Assembly: GCA_001953215.1 (NCBI GenBank)
Contig: CP019169.1
Coordinates: 4,650,001 to 4,714,000, forward strand
DNA length: 64,000 nt
Direction of reading: 5' to 3'
Source of the DNA: Betaproteobacteria bacterium GR16-43
GTDB lineage: Bacteria > Pseudomonadota > Gammaproteobacteria > Burkholderiales > Usitatibacteraceae
The stretch's first letter is position 1. Each line of letters begins with the position of its first letter. Of the stretch, positions 43,220 through 52,270 are shown in pieces. The position numbers and the translations under genes were made by a program. The notes under the pieces are model-generated. The model was not told the DNA's origin, ran no database searches, and was given only the letters and a program-made list of their open reading frames with translations.

Positions 43220-43959
43220 GCCCGGCCCTCGAGCAACTGCGCGAGGCTGCGCGGCAATCCCGCGGCACGGACCTTCCCGGCGGCGCCGGCATGGTCGTAG
43301 GCGACGCGGTGGAAGGTGATCGTCTCCGCGGGCTCGTCGAAGAGCGCGTAGGCCGCGCGCGCATCGCCGTCGCGCGGCTGGCCCACGGCGCCCACGACCG
43401 CGAGCCACCGGCGATGCCGCCCGACCGGGATCGCGGTTCCCGGAACCGGCACGAAGGCATTCGCGCGTCCTTCGTGGAGGTGCGCGTAGAGCCGATGCCC
43501 ATGCGTGTGCCCGGCGAACAGGTAGTTGGCTCCGGGCTCGGCATCGAAGCAACGCTGCGCGGCCCCGGTGCCGTCGAGGTAGGTCCAGCGCTCGGGGTCG
43601 CGCGCCGACGCGTGGACGAAGATGAGATCGCCCTCGCGCACGACGAGGGGCAGGCTCGCGAGGAAGGCGCGCGCCGCGGCGTCCAGGCGGGAGCGCGTCC
43701 ACTGGAGGGCTTCGCGCGCCGCTTCGTTGAAATAGCCCGCGGGCCCGTCGATGGCCGCGTCGTGGTTGCCCTTCAGCACGATCGCGCCCTCGGCGCGCAG
43801 CGCCATCACGCGGGTGAGCACCGCCTCGGGGTCGGCGCCGTAACCCACCAGGTCGCCCAGCAGCACGATGCGCGCGGCGCCGCGGGCGCGCGCGTGCGCG
43901 AGGCAGGCCTCGAACGCCTCGAGGTTGGCGTGGACGTCGGCGAGCAATGCGAAGCGCAT
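43216..43959 (-). CDS. metallophosphoesterase (YfcE/DR1281 calcineurin-like type)
   Basis: 247 residues with the calcineurin-like metal motifs: LADVHANLEAF, GDLVGYGADP, KGNHDAA, FVHASAR and GHTHGHRLY. Members cleave phosphodiester or phosphoprotein substrates. It is the first gene of an operon with the kinase-Usp fusion and could act as the opposing phosphatase. The ATG is 40.5 bases from FNR box 11. Confidence 0.88.
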   Translation of the reverse strand: MRFALLADVHANLEAFEACLAHARARGAARIVLLGDLVGYGADPEAVLTRVMALRAEGAIVLKGNHDAAIDGPAGYFNEAAREALQWTRSRLDAAARAFLASLPLVVREGDLIFVHASARDPERWTYLDGTGAAQRCFDAEPGANYLFAGHTHGHRLYAHLHEGRANAFVPVPGTAIPVGRHRRWLAVVGAVGQPRDGDARAAYALFDEPAETITFHRVAYDHAGAAGKVRAAGLPRSLAQLLEGRA

Positions 43960-43992
43960 TCCGACAGTTACGCCCGTACCGCTCCCCCCGGG

Positions 43993-44006
43993 TTGATGCG
44001 GATCAA
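43993..44006. promoter_or_regulatory. FNR-type box 11 (phosphoesterase / kinase-Usp operon)
   Basis: TTGATgcggATCAA, a perfect 5-bp dyad, centre 43999.5, 40.5 bases from ATG 43959 (minus). The -10-like element is GTAACT (43971 down to 43966). The distal end overlaps hairpin repeat copy C by two bases. Confidence 0.82.
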
Positions 44007-44097
44007 ATAATTGGGGTCAGACTCCCATTAAGTTAATTCTTGCGATGCGGTGTGCCGCATCCGAATTAACTTAATGGGAGTCTGACCCCAATTATTT
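44005..44097. repeat. REP-like hairpin repeat, copy C
   Basis: 35-base arms at 44005-44039 and 44063-44097 are perfect inverted copies; the inner arm matches copy A. The loop has its own short palindrome (GATGCGG and CCGCATC). The right arm supplies the TAA stop and last lysine codon of the acetoacetyl-CoA synthetase gene, just as copy A does for the hemerythrin gene. Confidence 0.85.
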
Positions 44098-46044
44098 GAG
44101 TTCGGGGCGGTTCCGGTATTGCTCCAGCGCCTCGGGGTTGGCGAGTGCCTCGGCATTCTTGATCGGCAGCCCGTGGACCACCGCCCGCACGGCGAGCTCG
44201 ACGATCTTGTTGGACTTGGTGCGCGGGATGTCGGTCACCTGCAGGATCACCGCGGGGACATGGCGCGTGGTCGTGTTCACTCGAATGATGTCCTTGATGC
44301 GCTTCACGAGCGGCTCGTCCAGCTTGAGCTCTTCGCGCAGGCGCACGAACAACACCACGCGGACATCGTTCTGCCAGTCCTGCCCGATGACGATCGACTC
44401 CATCACCTCGTCCAGCTTCTCCACCTGGCGGTAGATCTCCGCCGTGCCGATGCGCACGCCGCCGGGATTGAGCACCGCGTCGGAGCGGCCGTAGATCACC
44501 ATGCCGTCGTGCTTCGTGATCTCCGACCAGTCGCCGTGGCGCCAAACGTTCGGGTACTTCTCGTAGTACGCCGCGTGGTACTTCGCCCCGTCGGGATCGT
44601 TCCAGAAACCGAGCGGCATCGTGGGAAAGGGCTTCGTGCAGACGAGCTCGCCCTTCTGCCCGACGCCCACGGAGCGTCCGTCGTCGTCGAAGATGTCCAT
44701 CGCCATGCCGAGGAGGCGTCCCTGCAGCTCGCCGCGCCACACGGGGCGCGTGGGCACGCCGCCGGCGAAGCACGCGACGATGTCCGTTCCGCCGCTGATC
44801 GACGCGAGCTGCACGTCCTTCTTCACCTTGGCGTAGACATAGTCGAAGCTCTCGGGCGCGAGAGGAGAACCGGTCGAGAGGATGCCGCGCAGCTCGGGCA
44901 GCCGATGGTTCTTCATCGGCTCCACTTTCACTTTCGCGATGGCATCGATGAACTTGGCCGAGGTCCCGAAGTGCGTCATGTCCTCGGCGGCGGCGAAATC
45001 GAACAGCACGTTGCCGCGCCCGAGGAAGGGAGATCCGTCGAACAGGAGCAGCGTCGCGTTCGCGGCGAGCGCCGAGACGAGCCAGTTCCACATCATCCAG
45101 CCGCAGGTCGTGAAGTAGAACACGCGGTCGTTCGGCTTCACGTCGCAGTGCAGCAGGAGTTCCTTCAGGTGCATCAGCAGCACGCCGCCGGCCCCGTGCA
45201 CGATGCATTTCGGCACGCCCGTCGTTCCGCTCGAATACAGGATGTAGAGCGGGTGGTTGAACGGCATGCGCTTGAACGTGGGGTCCTTCGCCGCGTGCGG
45301 CGCGAGGAAATCCGCGAGGTTCATCGCGCGCGGGACGATCGCCGCGTCGGGCGCTTCGTTCACGTACGGCACGACGACCACGCGGCCCACCGTCGGCAGC
45401 CCCGCCATGATCTCGGCGATGCGCGGCAGCGTGTCGACCACCTTGCCGTTGTAGTAGTAGCCGTCGCAGCACACCAGGACCTTCGGCTCGACCTGGCCGA
45501 AGCGATCGCACACGCCCTGCACGCCGAAATCCGGCGAGCACGAAGTGAACGTGGCGCCGAGGCTCGCGGTGGCCAGCATCGCGATCACGGTCTCGGGGAG
45601 GTTCGGCATGAAGGCGGCCACGCGGTCGCCCTCGCCCACGCCCGCGGCGGCGAACGCCTGCTGCCAGCGCGAGACCTCATCGGCCAGCTCTCGGTTCGTG
45701 AGGTGGCGGCGGACCTTGTCCTCGCCCCAGAAGACGATGGCGTCCGTCTCGTCGCGGCGGCGCAGGAGGTTCTCGGCGAAGTTCAGCTTCGCGTCCGGGA
45801 AGAAGCGCGCGCCCGGCATCTTGTTCGCGTCGGCGAGCGCCACGGTGCCGCGCGTCTCGGCGATGACGCCACCGAAGTCCCACACCGCGGTCCAGAAATC
45901 CTCGAGGTGGTCGACCGACCAGCGATAGAGCTCCGCGTAGTCCTTGAGTACCAGGCGGTGGCGGGCGTTCACGAGCCCGGTGAAGGCGGTGAGGTTCGAG
46001 CCGGCGATGCGGTCCGGCGACGGGGTCCAGAGCGGTTGGTCCAT
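44092..46044 (-). CDS. aacS: acetoacetyl-CoA synthetase (acetoacetate-CoA ligase)
   Basis: 650 residues, an AMP-forming ligase: phosphate loop [21 protein letters not shown], the aromatic GFW and [21 protein letters not shown], and the C-terminal lysine in RTKSNKIVE. Length and the acetoacetyl-CoA-synthetase-type N-terminus ([21 protein letters not shown]) separate it from acetyl-CoA synthetase. With bdhA nearby it would activate acetoacetate from hydroxybutyrate or PHB breakdown. The last two codons come from repeat copy C. Confidence 0.92.
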   Translation of the reverse strand: MDQPLWTPSPDRIAGSNLTAFTGLVNARHRLVLKDYAELYRWSVDHLEDFWTAVWDFGGVIAETRGTVALADANKMPGARFFPDAKLNFAENLLRRRDETDAIVFWGEDKVRRHLTNRELADEVSRWQQAFAAAGVGEGDRVAAFMPNLPETVIAMLATASLGATFTSCSPDFGVQGVCDRFGQVEPKVLVCCDGYYYNGKVVDTLPRIAEIMAGLPTVGRVVVVPYVNEAPDAAIVPRAMNLADFLAPHAAKDPTFKRMPFNHPLYILYSSGTTGVPKCIVHGAGGVLLMHLKELLLHCDVKPNDRVFYFTTCGWMMWNWLVSALAANATLLLFDGSPFLGRGNVLFDFAAAEDMTHFGTSAKFIDAIAKVKVEPMKNHRLPELRGILSTGSPLAPESFDYVYAKVKKDVQLASISGGTDIVACFAGGVPTRPVWRGELQGRLLGMAMDIFDDDGRSVGVGQKGELVCTKPFPTMPLGFWNDPDGAKYHAAYYEKYPNVWRHGDWSEITKHDGMVIYGRSDAVLNPGGVRIGTAEIYRQVEKLDEVMESIVIGQDWQNDVRVVLFVRLREELKLDEPLVKRIKDIIRVNTTTRHVPAVILQVTDIPRTKSNKIVELAVRAVVHGLPIKNAEALANPEALEQYRNRPELK

Positions 46045-46057
46045 GTTCGCGTGCGTT

Positions 46058-46891
46058 CTAGTGGGTCTTGCCTTCGGAGGTGCGCACATCGGCAGTGTGC
46101 TCCAGCGCGGCGGCGATCGCAGCTTCGATGCCGCGCGCCATCGTGGCGACGGCCATGGAGGCCTGGCCCGGCTTGTCCGCCACCTGCGCATCGGCGAACG
46201 GGACGTGCACGAAGCCCGCGCGCGTGCCCATGCCCGAGAGCGCGATGAAGTGCAGAACGCCGTACAGCAAGTGATTGCAGACGAACGTGCCCGCGGTGTT
46301 GGAGACTTCGGCCGGAACGCCCGCGGCGCGCGCGGCTTGCGCCATCGCCTTCACCGGGAGGGTGGCGAAGTAGGCGGGCGGCCCGTTCACCGCGATGGGC
46401 TGGTCGATGGGGCGCTCGCCGGCGTTGTCCGGGATGCGCGCGTCGTCGACGTTGATGCCGACGCGTTCGAACGACAGCCGGTCGCGGCCTCCGGCCTGGC
46501 CCACGCAGACGAGCAGCTCCGGGTTCAGCATCTGGAGGGCCGTAGCCACGACCTCGATCGCCGTGCGGAAACGGCACGGGACCATCAGCGTTTCGACGCG
46601 CACGCCGCCGATCGAAGGCGGCAGGAGATCGCACAGGTCCCACGACGGGTTCGTCGTCTCGCCGCCGAACGGCTCGAAGCCCGTGACGAGGATGACGCGA
46701 TCGGATTTCGGCTTGGCCGTTCGCGGCGCCTTCGCCGGCGCTGCGGGCTTGGTGATGAGTTCCGGCGGCACGGTGGCGCCCGGACGCGCCCGGCGGCGCG
46801 ACTTCGTTTCGGACGGCTGCACGGCCTCGGACTTGTGAATCCCGGGCTTGCGAGTGTCCGGCTTCGGACGGCGTGAACGCCTGCGGAGCAT
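46058..46891 (-). CDS. pcp: pyroglutamyl-peptidase I with N-terminal extension
   Basis: About 277 residues. The enzyme domain (from about 62) has [22 protein letters not shown] with the glutamate, [10 protein letters not shown] with the catalytic cysteine, and VHVPF with the histidine; it removes N-terminal pyroglutamate. Ahead of it lies a 60-residue basic, proline/alanine/lysine-rich tail ([17 protein letters not shown]) absent from typical Pcp proteins, of about 215 residues. GTG 46897 would add two residues. A shorter start within the tail cannot be excluded. Confidence 0.85.
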   Translation of the reverse strand: MLRRRSRRPKPDTRKPGIHKSEAVQPSETKSRRRARPGATVPPELITKPAAPAKAPRTAKPKSDRVILVTGFEPFGGETTNPSWDLCDLLPPSIGGVRVETLMVPCRFRTAIEVVATALQMLNPELLVCVGQAGGRDRLSFERVGINVDDARIPDNAGERPIDQPIAVNGPPAYFATLPVKAMAQAARAAGVPAEVSNTAGTFVCNHLLYGVLHFIALSGMGTRAGFVHVPFADAQVADKPGQASMAVATMARGIEAAIAAALEHTADVRTSEGKTH

Positions 46892-46903
46892 GGTCACGAT
46901 GGA

Positions 46904-47695
46904 CTACCGCGCCGTCCATCCACCATCGATGGAGAACGAGGCGCCGTTCACCTGCGCGGCCGCTTCGCTCGAGAGGTAGACGGCCATGTCGGCGATCTCC
47001 TCGATCTTCACGAATTCCTTCGTGGGCTGGGGCGCGAGGATCATCTCCTTCGCGGCGGCGGCGGAAACGCCGTGCTGGCGCGAGAGGTCGTCGATCTGCT
47101 TCTGCACCAGCGGCGTCAGCACGAACCCGGGGCAGATCGCATTGCTGCGTACGCCGCTCTCGGCCACTTCGAGCGCGACCGTCTTGGTGAAACCGATGAG
47201 GCCGTGCTTGGCCGCGACGTACGCGCTCTTGTTGGGCGAAGCCACCAGCCCGTGCGCGGACGCGATGTTGATCACGCGCCCCCAGCGCCGCGCCTTCATG
47301 CCCTTCAGCACGTGGCGCGTCGCGTGGAACGCCGAGGTGAGGTTGATCGCGATGACCGCATCCCATTTCTCCGGCGGGAAGTCCTCCACCGGCGAGACGT
47401 GCTGGATGCCCGCGTTGTTCACGAGGATGTCCACCGGGCCGAGTTCCTTCTCGGCCGCCCGCACCATCGCCTCGATCTCCGCGGGCTTCGACATGTCCGC
47501 GCCGTGGTAGGCCGCCTTGGCACCGCTCTCCTTCGCGAGCGAAGCGCGCAGGCCTTCGATCTCCTTCGCGTCGCCGAAGCCGTTCAGCAGGACATGGGCC
47601 CCCTCGCGCGCGAACGCCTGCGCGATGGCGCGGCCGATGCCGCTGGTCGATCCCGTGACGATGGCCGTGCGGCCCGCGAGCCGGCGCGCGCTCAC
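46904..47695 (-). CDS. bdhA: 3-hydroxybutyrate dehydrogenase
   Basis: 263 residues of the short-chain dehydrogenase family: TGSTSGIG NAD-binding motif, NNAGIQHV, and SAYVAAKHG for the catalytic Tyr/Lys, with the BDH-type IQHVSPVEDF and APQPTKEFV. It oxidises 3-hydroxybutyrate to acetoacetate, feeding the acetoacetyl-CoA synthetase one gene away. The GTG start at 47695 overlaps the upstream acetyltransferase stop as GTGA. Confidence 0.9.
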   Translation of the reverse strand: MSARRLAGRTAIVTGSTSGIGRAIAQAFAREGAHVLLNGFGDAKEIEGLRASLAKESGAKAAYHGADMSKPAEIEAMVRAAEKELGPVDILVNNAGIQHVSPVEDFPPEKWDAVIAINLTSAFHATRHVLKGMKARRWGRVINIASAHGLVASPNKSAYVAAKHGLIGFTKTVALEVAESGVRSNAICPGFVLTPLVQKQIDDLSRQHGVSAAAAKEMILAPQPTKEFVKIEEIADMAVYLSSEAAAQVNGASFSIDGGWTAR

Positions 47696-48138
47696 GGGCG
47701 CACCATCTCGATGTGCGGGATGCCGTCTTCCATGTACATGTCCGAAGCCTTTTCGAAACCGAAATCGTTGTAGAACTTCTCCAGCCGCGCCTGCGCGCCG
47801 ATGCGGATCGCGAGGTCGGGCCACAGCGCCTTCGTTCGCTTCACCGCTTCGGCCATCAGCACGCGGCCCAGGCCGGTGCGTCGCGCCGCGTCGGTCGTCA
47901 GTACGCGGCCGATCGAAGGCTCGGTGAACTTGAGACCGGGCGGAACGATGCGGCAGTACGCCACGAGCGCTCCCGCATCGCTGCGCGTGAAGAGGTGCCA
48001 GCACTGCGGGTCCGCCCCATCGACATCCTGGAACGGGCACTCCTGCTCGAGGACGAAAACCTCCACTCGAGCCTGGTAGATGTCGTGGACCTCGCGGGGC
48101 GTGAGATCGTCGAAGGGACAGATTCGCCAAGAGGTCAT
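47692..48138 (-). CDS. ElaA-type GNAT acetyltransferase
   Basis: 148 residues: VFVLEQECPFQDVDGADP and WHLFTR, the ElaA signature, then VLTTDAARRTGLGRVLM for acetyl-CoA binding, and IGAQARLEKFYNDFGF. Substrate unknown. ATG 48138 is chosen for the W-R-I-C-P-F start of the family; its stop overlaps the bdhA start. Confidence 0.85.
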   Translation of the reverse strand: MTSWRICPFDDLTPREVHDIYQARVEVFVLEQECPFQDVDGADPQCWHLFTRSDAGALVAYCRIVPPGLKFTEPSIGRVLTTDAARRTGLGRVLMAEAVKRTKALWPDLAIRIGAQARLEKFYNDFGFEKASDMYMEDGIPHIEMVRP

Positions 48139-48142
48139 GGGA

Positions 48143-48613
48143 TCAGCCACGGTCGGAAATGTAGGGCGAAGTACCACGTGCAATATTGGACAGCATGTCG
48201 ATCGCGATTCCCTGCGCTTCGTACCCGGGCGGAAGCGCGCGGCAGCCGGACTCCCGCATCCAGGTGCAATAGCCACCGGCACGCAAGAACCGGTCGCGCT
48301 GCGAGATGGCCATGTTGAAGAGCTCGCGACGCGGCGCTGCCTCGCGAAGAACTACTCGCATTTCCGCCGCCTTCTCCGGAGCCCGGTAGTAGGCCTGGAG
48401 CAGTGCCGGATACTCCTCGCTCGCGATACCCATGTTGTTGTACCAGGCGTACGAGAAGGCCACGAACGTTCCCAGCACCCAGGCGCAGAAGAGCCCCGCG
48501 AGCCGCAACGACGTCCTCCAACGCGGATCCATCAGGAAGGCGAAGGCCACCATCGCGAGGACCGCGCTCAATCCCCCGCCAATGACAACGATCGCGATGT
48601 GATCCCAGGTCAT
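48143..48613 (-). CDS. hypothetical membrane protein
   Basis: 156 residues with two membrane segments (about 5-28 and 35-58, AIVVIGGGLSAVLAMVAFAF and LRLAGLFCAWVLGTFVAF) and a periplasmic part of helical character (YYRAPEKAAEMRVVLREA). No family recognised. A TTG at 48631 would add six residues. It lies between ppsA and the acetyltransferase gene, 4 bases from the latter. Confidence 0.65.
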   Translation of the reverse strand: MTWDHIAIVVIGGGLSAVLAMVAFAFLMDPRWRTSLRLAGLFCAWVLGTFVAFSYAWYNNMGIASEEYPALLQAYYRAPEKAAEMRVVLREAAPRRELFNMAISQRDRFLRAGGYCTWMRESGCRALPPGYEAQGIAIDMLSNIARGTSPYISDRG

Positions 48614-48649
48614 GCCGCCGCGTTCCGCCAAAAGGAACCGAGTATGACG

Positions 48650-51600
48650 CTACCCCGCGACCTTTTCACTCGCTTTCGCGAGGTGCAGCCACGTTTCCAC
48701 CACGGTGTCCGGATTGAGAGACATCGATTCGATGCCTTCGGACATCAGCCACTCGGCGAGGTCCGGATAGTCGCTGGGGCCCTGGCCACAGATGCCGACA
48801 TATTTCTTCGCTTTCCGGCACGCCTGGATCGCCAGGTGCAGCATCGCCTTCACCGCCGCGTCGCGCTCGTCGAAGCCTTCCATCACCAGCCCCGAGTCGC
48901 GGTCGAGGGCGAGTGTCAGCTGCGTCATGTCGTTGGAGCCGATGGAGAATCCGTCGTAGTGCTTGAGGAATTCGTCGGCGAGGATGGCGTTCGAGGGGAT
49001 CTCGCACATCATCACGACGCGAAGGCCGTTCCTGCCGCGCTCGAGGCCGAAGTCGCGCAGGATCGCGTGCACCTGCTCCGATTCCTTCAGCGTGCGCACG
49101 AACGGGATCATGATCTCCACGTTGGTGAGGCCCATCTCGTCGCGCACCCGCTTCATCGCCTCGCATTCGAGCTTGAAGCACTCCCGGAAGCTGGGCGCGA
49201 TGTAGCGCGAGGCGCCGCGGAACCCGAGCATCGGGTTCTCCTCGTTCGGCTCGTACTTCGCGCCGCCGATGAGGTTCCGGTACTCGTTCGACTTGAAGTC
49301 CGACATCCGGACGATGACCTTCTTCGGCCAGAACGCCGCGGCGATCGTGGCCACGCCCTCGACGATCTTGTCGACGTAGAAGCGCGTCGGGCTCGCGTAA
49401 CCGCGCGACTGCTTCGCCACCTGCGCCTTCAGCTCGGGCTGCAGCCGGTCGTATTCCAGGCAGGCCTTCGGGTGGATGCCGATCGTGTTCGAGATGATGA
49501 ATTCCAGCCGCGCGAGGCCCACGCCTTCGTTCGGGAGCTGCGAGAAGTCGAAGGCGAGCTGCGGGTTGCCGACGTTCATCGCGATCTTCACCGGGATCTT
49601 CGGCATCTTGTCCAGTTGCACCTCGATCACCTCGAAGGGCACCTTGCCGGCGTAGATGAAGCCCGTGTCGCCCTCGGCGCAGGAGACGGTGACCTCCGTG
49701 CCTTCCTTCAGGTGCTCGGTCGCGTCCTCGCAACCGACCACGGCGGGAACGCCCAGCTCGCGCGCGATGATCGCGGCATGGCAGTTGTTCGCGAGGACAG
49801 GGGTGTACCGCTCGGTAAAGACGATGTAGTTGTGGTTGTCGGCGACGGTGATGTTGTAGACGTCCGCTTCCTCGAGCGTCTCCTCCAGCGCGACCCGGGC
49901 TTGCCGCACATCCGACGCCAGGAGATGCTCGATGCGACCCTTCAGCCGGTCGTCGGTGACCGCGGGCAAGTGGCCGCGCAATCCGGCCGCATCGATCAAC
50001 AGGTTCTTGCGGACGCGATTGTTCACGTCCGAGTTGACCGTGTCCGGCAGGAGCTCGCGGGTATTGAAGAACCTGCTGCCGATCCCGCGCTCGTCTCGAC
50101 AATGAATCCGGGATGTGTACCGCCCCAGCAGATCCAGCTTCTCGACGATCTGCACGTTATAGATCGACCTGTTGACGCAAACCACGGGCACGATGCCGAT
50201 CCGGAAGCAGGCGACCATCACCGCTTCGAGCATGTCCCCGCCCGAAACGTACACGTGGACGCGACCTTCGCGGTAGCTGCCGTCGCCATCGATGACGCCC
50301 GCAAGAAAGTGACACGCCACCTCCACGTCGCTCTTCAGCAACGTGGTCACGATCGAGTCCTGCTCGTCGCGCACGGCGGTCGCGATCGCCTTGGAATAGC
50401 AGCGGTATGCGTTCGCGGACCCGACCACCTGCTTGCCGCGGATGAAGCCGCTGGAAACCTTCTTCGCCGATGCCTTGAATGCCTTGCCGTAGTTGGCCTG
50501 GAGCGCCTCGTTCATCCTCGCGATGAAGTTGAGCTTCGCGACCTCGGGCTTCTGGATGAACGTGACCTCGCCATGAGTCGCCGACAGGTACACATGGCCG
50601 TCGGTCATCAATCCGCCCAGCAGGTAGGCCAGGGAGTGTTCCTTCGGGGTGGATGCCGAGAGTTGGGGCAACTGCTGGGCAAGAAGGACGCACTCCTGCC
50701 TTGCAAGGATGTCCTGCATCTCGCGATCGACCAGCTCTCCGCCGGCCAAGGCCAGCATCTTGTGGTCCGGGGTGAGCTTTAGGTCGTTGCCCTTCGTGCG
50801 GCCGGTCTGGGAAATACCGACGCGGATCATTCCCGCGACCCGCTTCATCACCGCAAGGACCGGCTTCCACTCGATCTTGAGCGTGGTGCGGTTGAGCGAC
50901 GGAACGCTCAGGCCCTCATGGCCGCGCTCAGCGAGCTCGCTGAAGGTCATGAAGCCGACGTTCGTCAGCAAGCGGGTGTCACCTGAGAAGCAAGTGCGCC
51001 CACCCCGGTTGGTGACGATCGCCGAGGCTCTCTTCATCACCGGCTCCCAGTTGGGATCCGTCATGTCGGTCACGAGGATGTCGCCATCCTGCACGCGGGC
51101 GATCTCGGAGACGTCCACGATCACGCGCACCTTGCCCTGCCCGATCTTCGAGCCGATGGCGCGGCCTTCGGCCAGCACGTCGCCCTTCTTGCCCAGGCGG
51201 TAGCGCGTGAGCGTGCGCTTCGCGGTCTCCTGGCTCTTCACCGTCTCGGGGCGCGCCTGCAGGATGTAGAGCTTGCCGTCGCTGCCGTCGCGACCCCATT
51301 CGATGTCCATCGGCCGCGCGTAGTGGCGCTCGATGGCCATCGCGTAGCGCGCGAGCTCCTCGACTTCCGAATCCGAGAGCGAGAAGCGGTCGCGATCGCC
51401 GGGGGCCACCTGCTTTTCCTCGACCGAGGCGCCCGGCTTCGGATCCGCCGTGAACACGAGCTTGATGGCCTTGCTGCCGAGCGTCCTGCGCAGCACGGCG
51501 GGCTTGCCGTCGGCGAGGCATTTCTTCGAGACGTAGAACTCGTCGGGGTTCACCGAACCTTGCACGACGGTTTCGCCCAGGCCGTAGCTCGCGGTGATGA

Positions 51601-52243
51601 ACACCACTTCGCGGAAGCCCGATTCGGTATCCATCGTGAACATGACGCCGGCCGCACCCAGGTCGCTCCTCACCATGCGTTGCACGCCCGCGGAGATGGC
51701 GACGTCCTCGTGCTTGAAGTTCTTGTGCACCCGGTAGGCGATGGCGCGGTCGTTGTAGAGCGAGGCGAAGACGCGCTTCACGGCCTCGAGCACGTTCTCG
51801 ATGCCGCGGATGTTGAGGTAGGTCTCCTGCTGGCCGGCGAAGGAGGCATCGGGCAGGTCTTCGGCCGTGGCCGAGGAACGCACGGCGAACGACGCATCGG
51901 GCGTGCCGTGCGAGACGCGCGCGTACTCGTCGTGGATCGCCTTCACGAGCGCCGGGGGCAGCACGGCCGCCTCGACCATCGCGCGGACCTTGGCACCCGT
52001 CTTCGCGAGCGCCTGCACGTCCTCGACATCCAGGCCGTCGAGCGCGGCATCGATCAGCGCCTTCAGCTGGTTGTGGTCGAGGAACTCCTCGAACGCCCGG
52101 GCCGTGGTGGCGAAGCCGCCCGGAACGCGCACGCCCGTAGCCGCGAGCTGGCTGATGAGTTCGCCCAGGGACGCATTCTTGCCGCCGACGCTGGCCACGT
52201 CGGTCATGCGGAGTTTTTCGAGCGGGAGGACGTGGGCGGACAT
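48650..52243 (-). CDS. ppsA: phosphoenolpyruvate synthase, interrupted by an in-frame intein
   Basis: A 1197-residue precursor. Without the intein it is 794 residues, like E. coli PpsA (792): ATP-grasp/nucleotide domain (GGKNASLGELI, VRSSATAEDLPDASFAGQQ), a phosphohistidine swivel domain, and a TIM-barrel C-terminal domain (LGFRGASRY, GSNDMTQLTLALDRDSG, CGQGPSDYP). It converts pyruvate and ATP to PEP, AMP and phosphate. The intein (residues 418-820) is inserted between RGGRT and CHAAII, one residue before the catalytic histidine, so the enzyme is inactive until splicing. ATG 52243 gives MSAHVLPLEKLRMTDV; an upstream frame extension lacks support. A TATAAT hexamer lies 27-33 bases upstream. 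Confidence 0.95.
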   Translation of the reverse strand: MSAHVLPLEKLRMTDVASVGGKNASLGELISQLAATGVRVPGGFATTARAFEEFLDHNQLKALIDAALDGLDVEDVQALAKTGAKVRAMVEAAVLPPALVKAIHDEYARVSHGTPDASFAVRSSATAEDLPDASFAGQQETYLNIRGIENVLEAVKRVFASLYNDRAIAYRVHKNFKHEDVAISAGVQRMVRSDLGAAGVMFTMDTESGFREVVFITASYGLGETVVQGSVNPDEFYVSKKCLADGKPAVLRRTLGSKAIKLVFTADPKPGASVEEKQVAPGDRDRFSLSDSEVEELARYAMAIERHYARPMDIEWGRDGSDGKLYILQARPETVKSQETAKRTLTRYRLGKKGDVLAEGRAIGSKIGQGKVRVIVDVSEIARVQDGDILVTDMTDPNWEPVMKRASAIVTNRGGRTCFSGDTRLLTNVGFMTFSELAERGHEGLSVPSLNRTTLKIEWKPVLAVMKRVAGMIRVGISQTGRTKGNDLKLTPDHKMLALAGGELVDREMQDILARQECVLLAQQLPQLSASTPKEHSLAYLLGGLMTDGHVYLSATHGEVTFIQKPEVAKLNFIARMNEALQANYGKAFKASAKKVSSGFIRGKQVVGSANAYRCYSKAIATAVRDEQDSIVTTLLKSDVEVACHFLAGVIDGDGSYREGRVHVYVSGGDMLEAVMVACFRIGIVPVVCVNRSIYNVQIVEKLDLLGRYTSRIHCRDERGIGSRFFNTRELLPDTVNSDVNNRVRKNLLIDAAGLRGHLPAVTDDRLKGRIEHLLASDVRQARVALEETLEEADVYNITVADNHNYIVFTERYTPVLANNCHAAIIARELGVPAVVGCEDATEHLKEGTEVTVSCAEGDTGFIYAGKVPFEVIEVQLDKMPKIPVKIAMNVGNPQLAFDFSQLPNEGVGLARLEFIISNTIGIHPKACLEYDRLQPELKAQVAKQSRGYASPTRFYVDKIVEGVATIAAAFWPKKVIVRMSDFKSNEYRNLIGGAKYEPNEENPMLGFRGASRYIAPSFRECFKLECEAMKRVRDEMGLTNVEIMIPFVRTLKESEQVHAILRDFGLERGRNGLRVVMMCEIPSNAILADEFLKHYDGFSIGSNDMTQLTLALDRDSGLVMEGFDERDAAVKAMLHLAIQACRKAKKYVGICGQGPSDYPDLAEWLMSEGIESMSLNPDTVVETWLHLAKASEKVAG
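49784..50992 (-). other. LAGLIDADG-type intein inside PpsA
   Basis: 403 residues from the Cys of CFSGDTRLL (50992) to the Asn before CHAAI (49784). The N-terminal block A is CFSGDTRLLT, block B has LKLTPDHKM (TxxH), two dodecapeptide-like homing endonuclease motifs are LAYLLGGLMTDG and LAGVIDGDG, block F is VYNITVADNHNYIV, and the end is LANN followed by the +1 Cys. The penultimate residue is Asn, not the usual His. The endonuclease acids (Asp in both motifs) are intact, so it may still be mobile. Confidence 0.93.
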
Positions 52244-52270
52244 GGGGAATCGAGCCTTGCGGAGCTTGCA

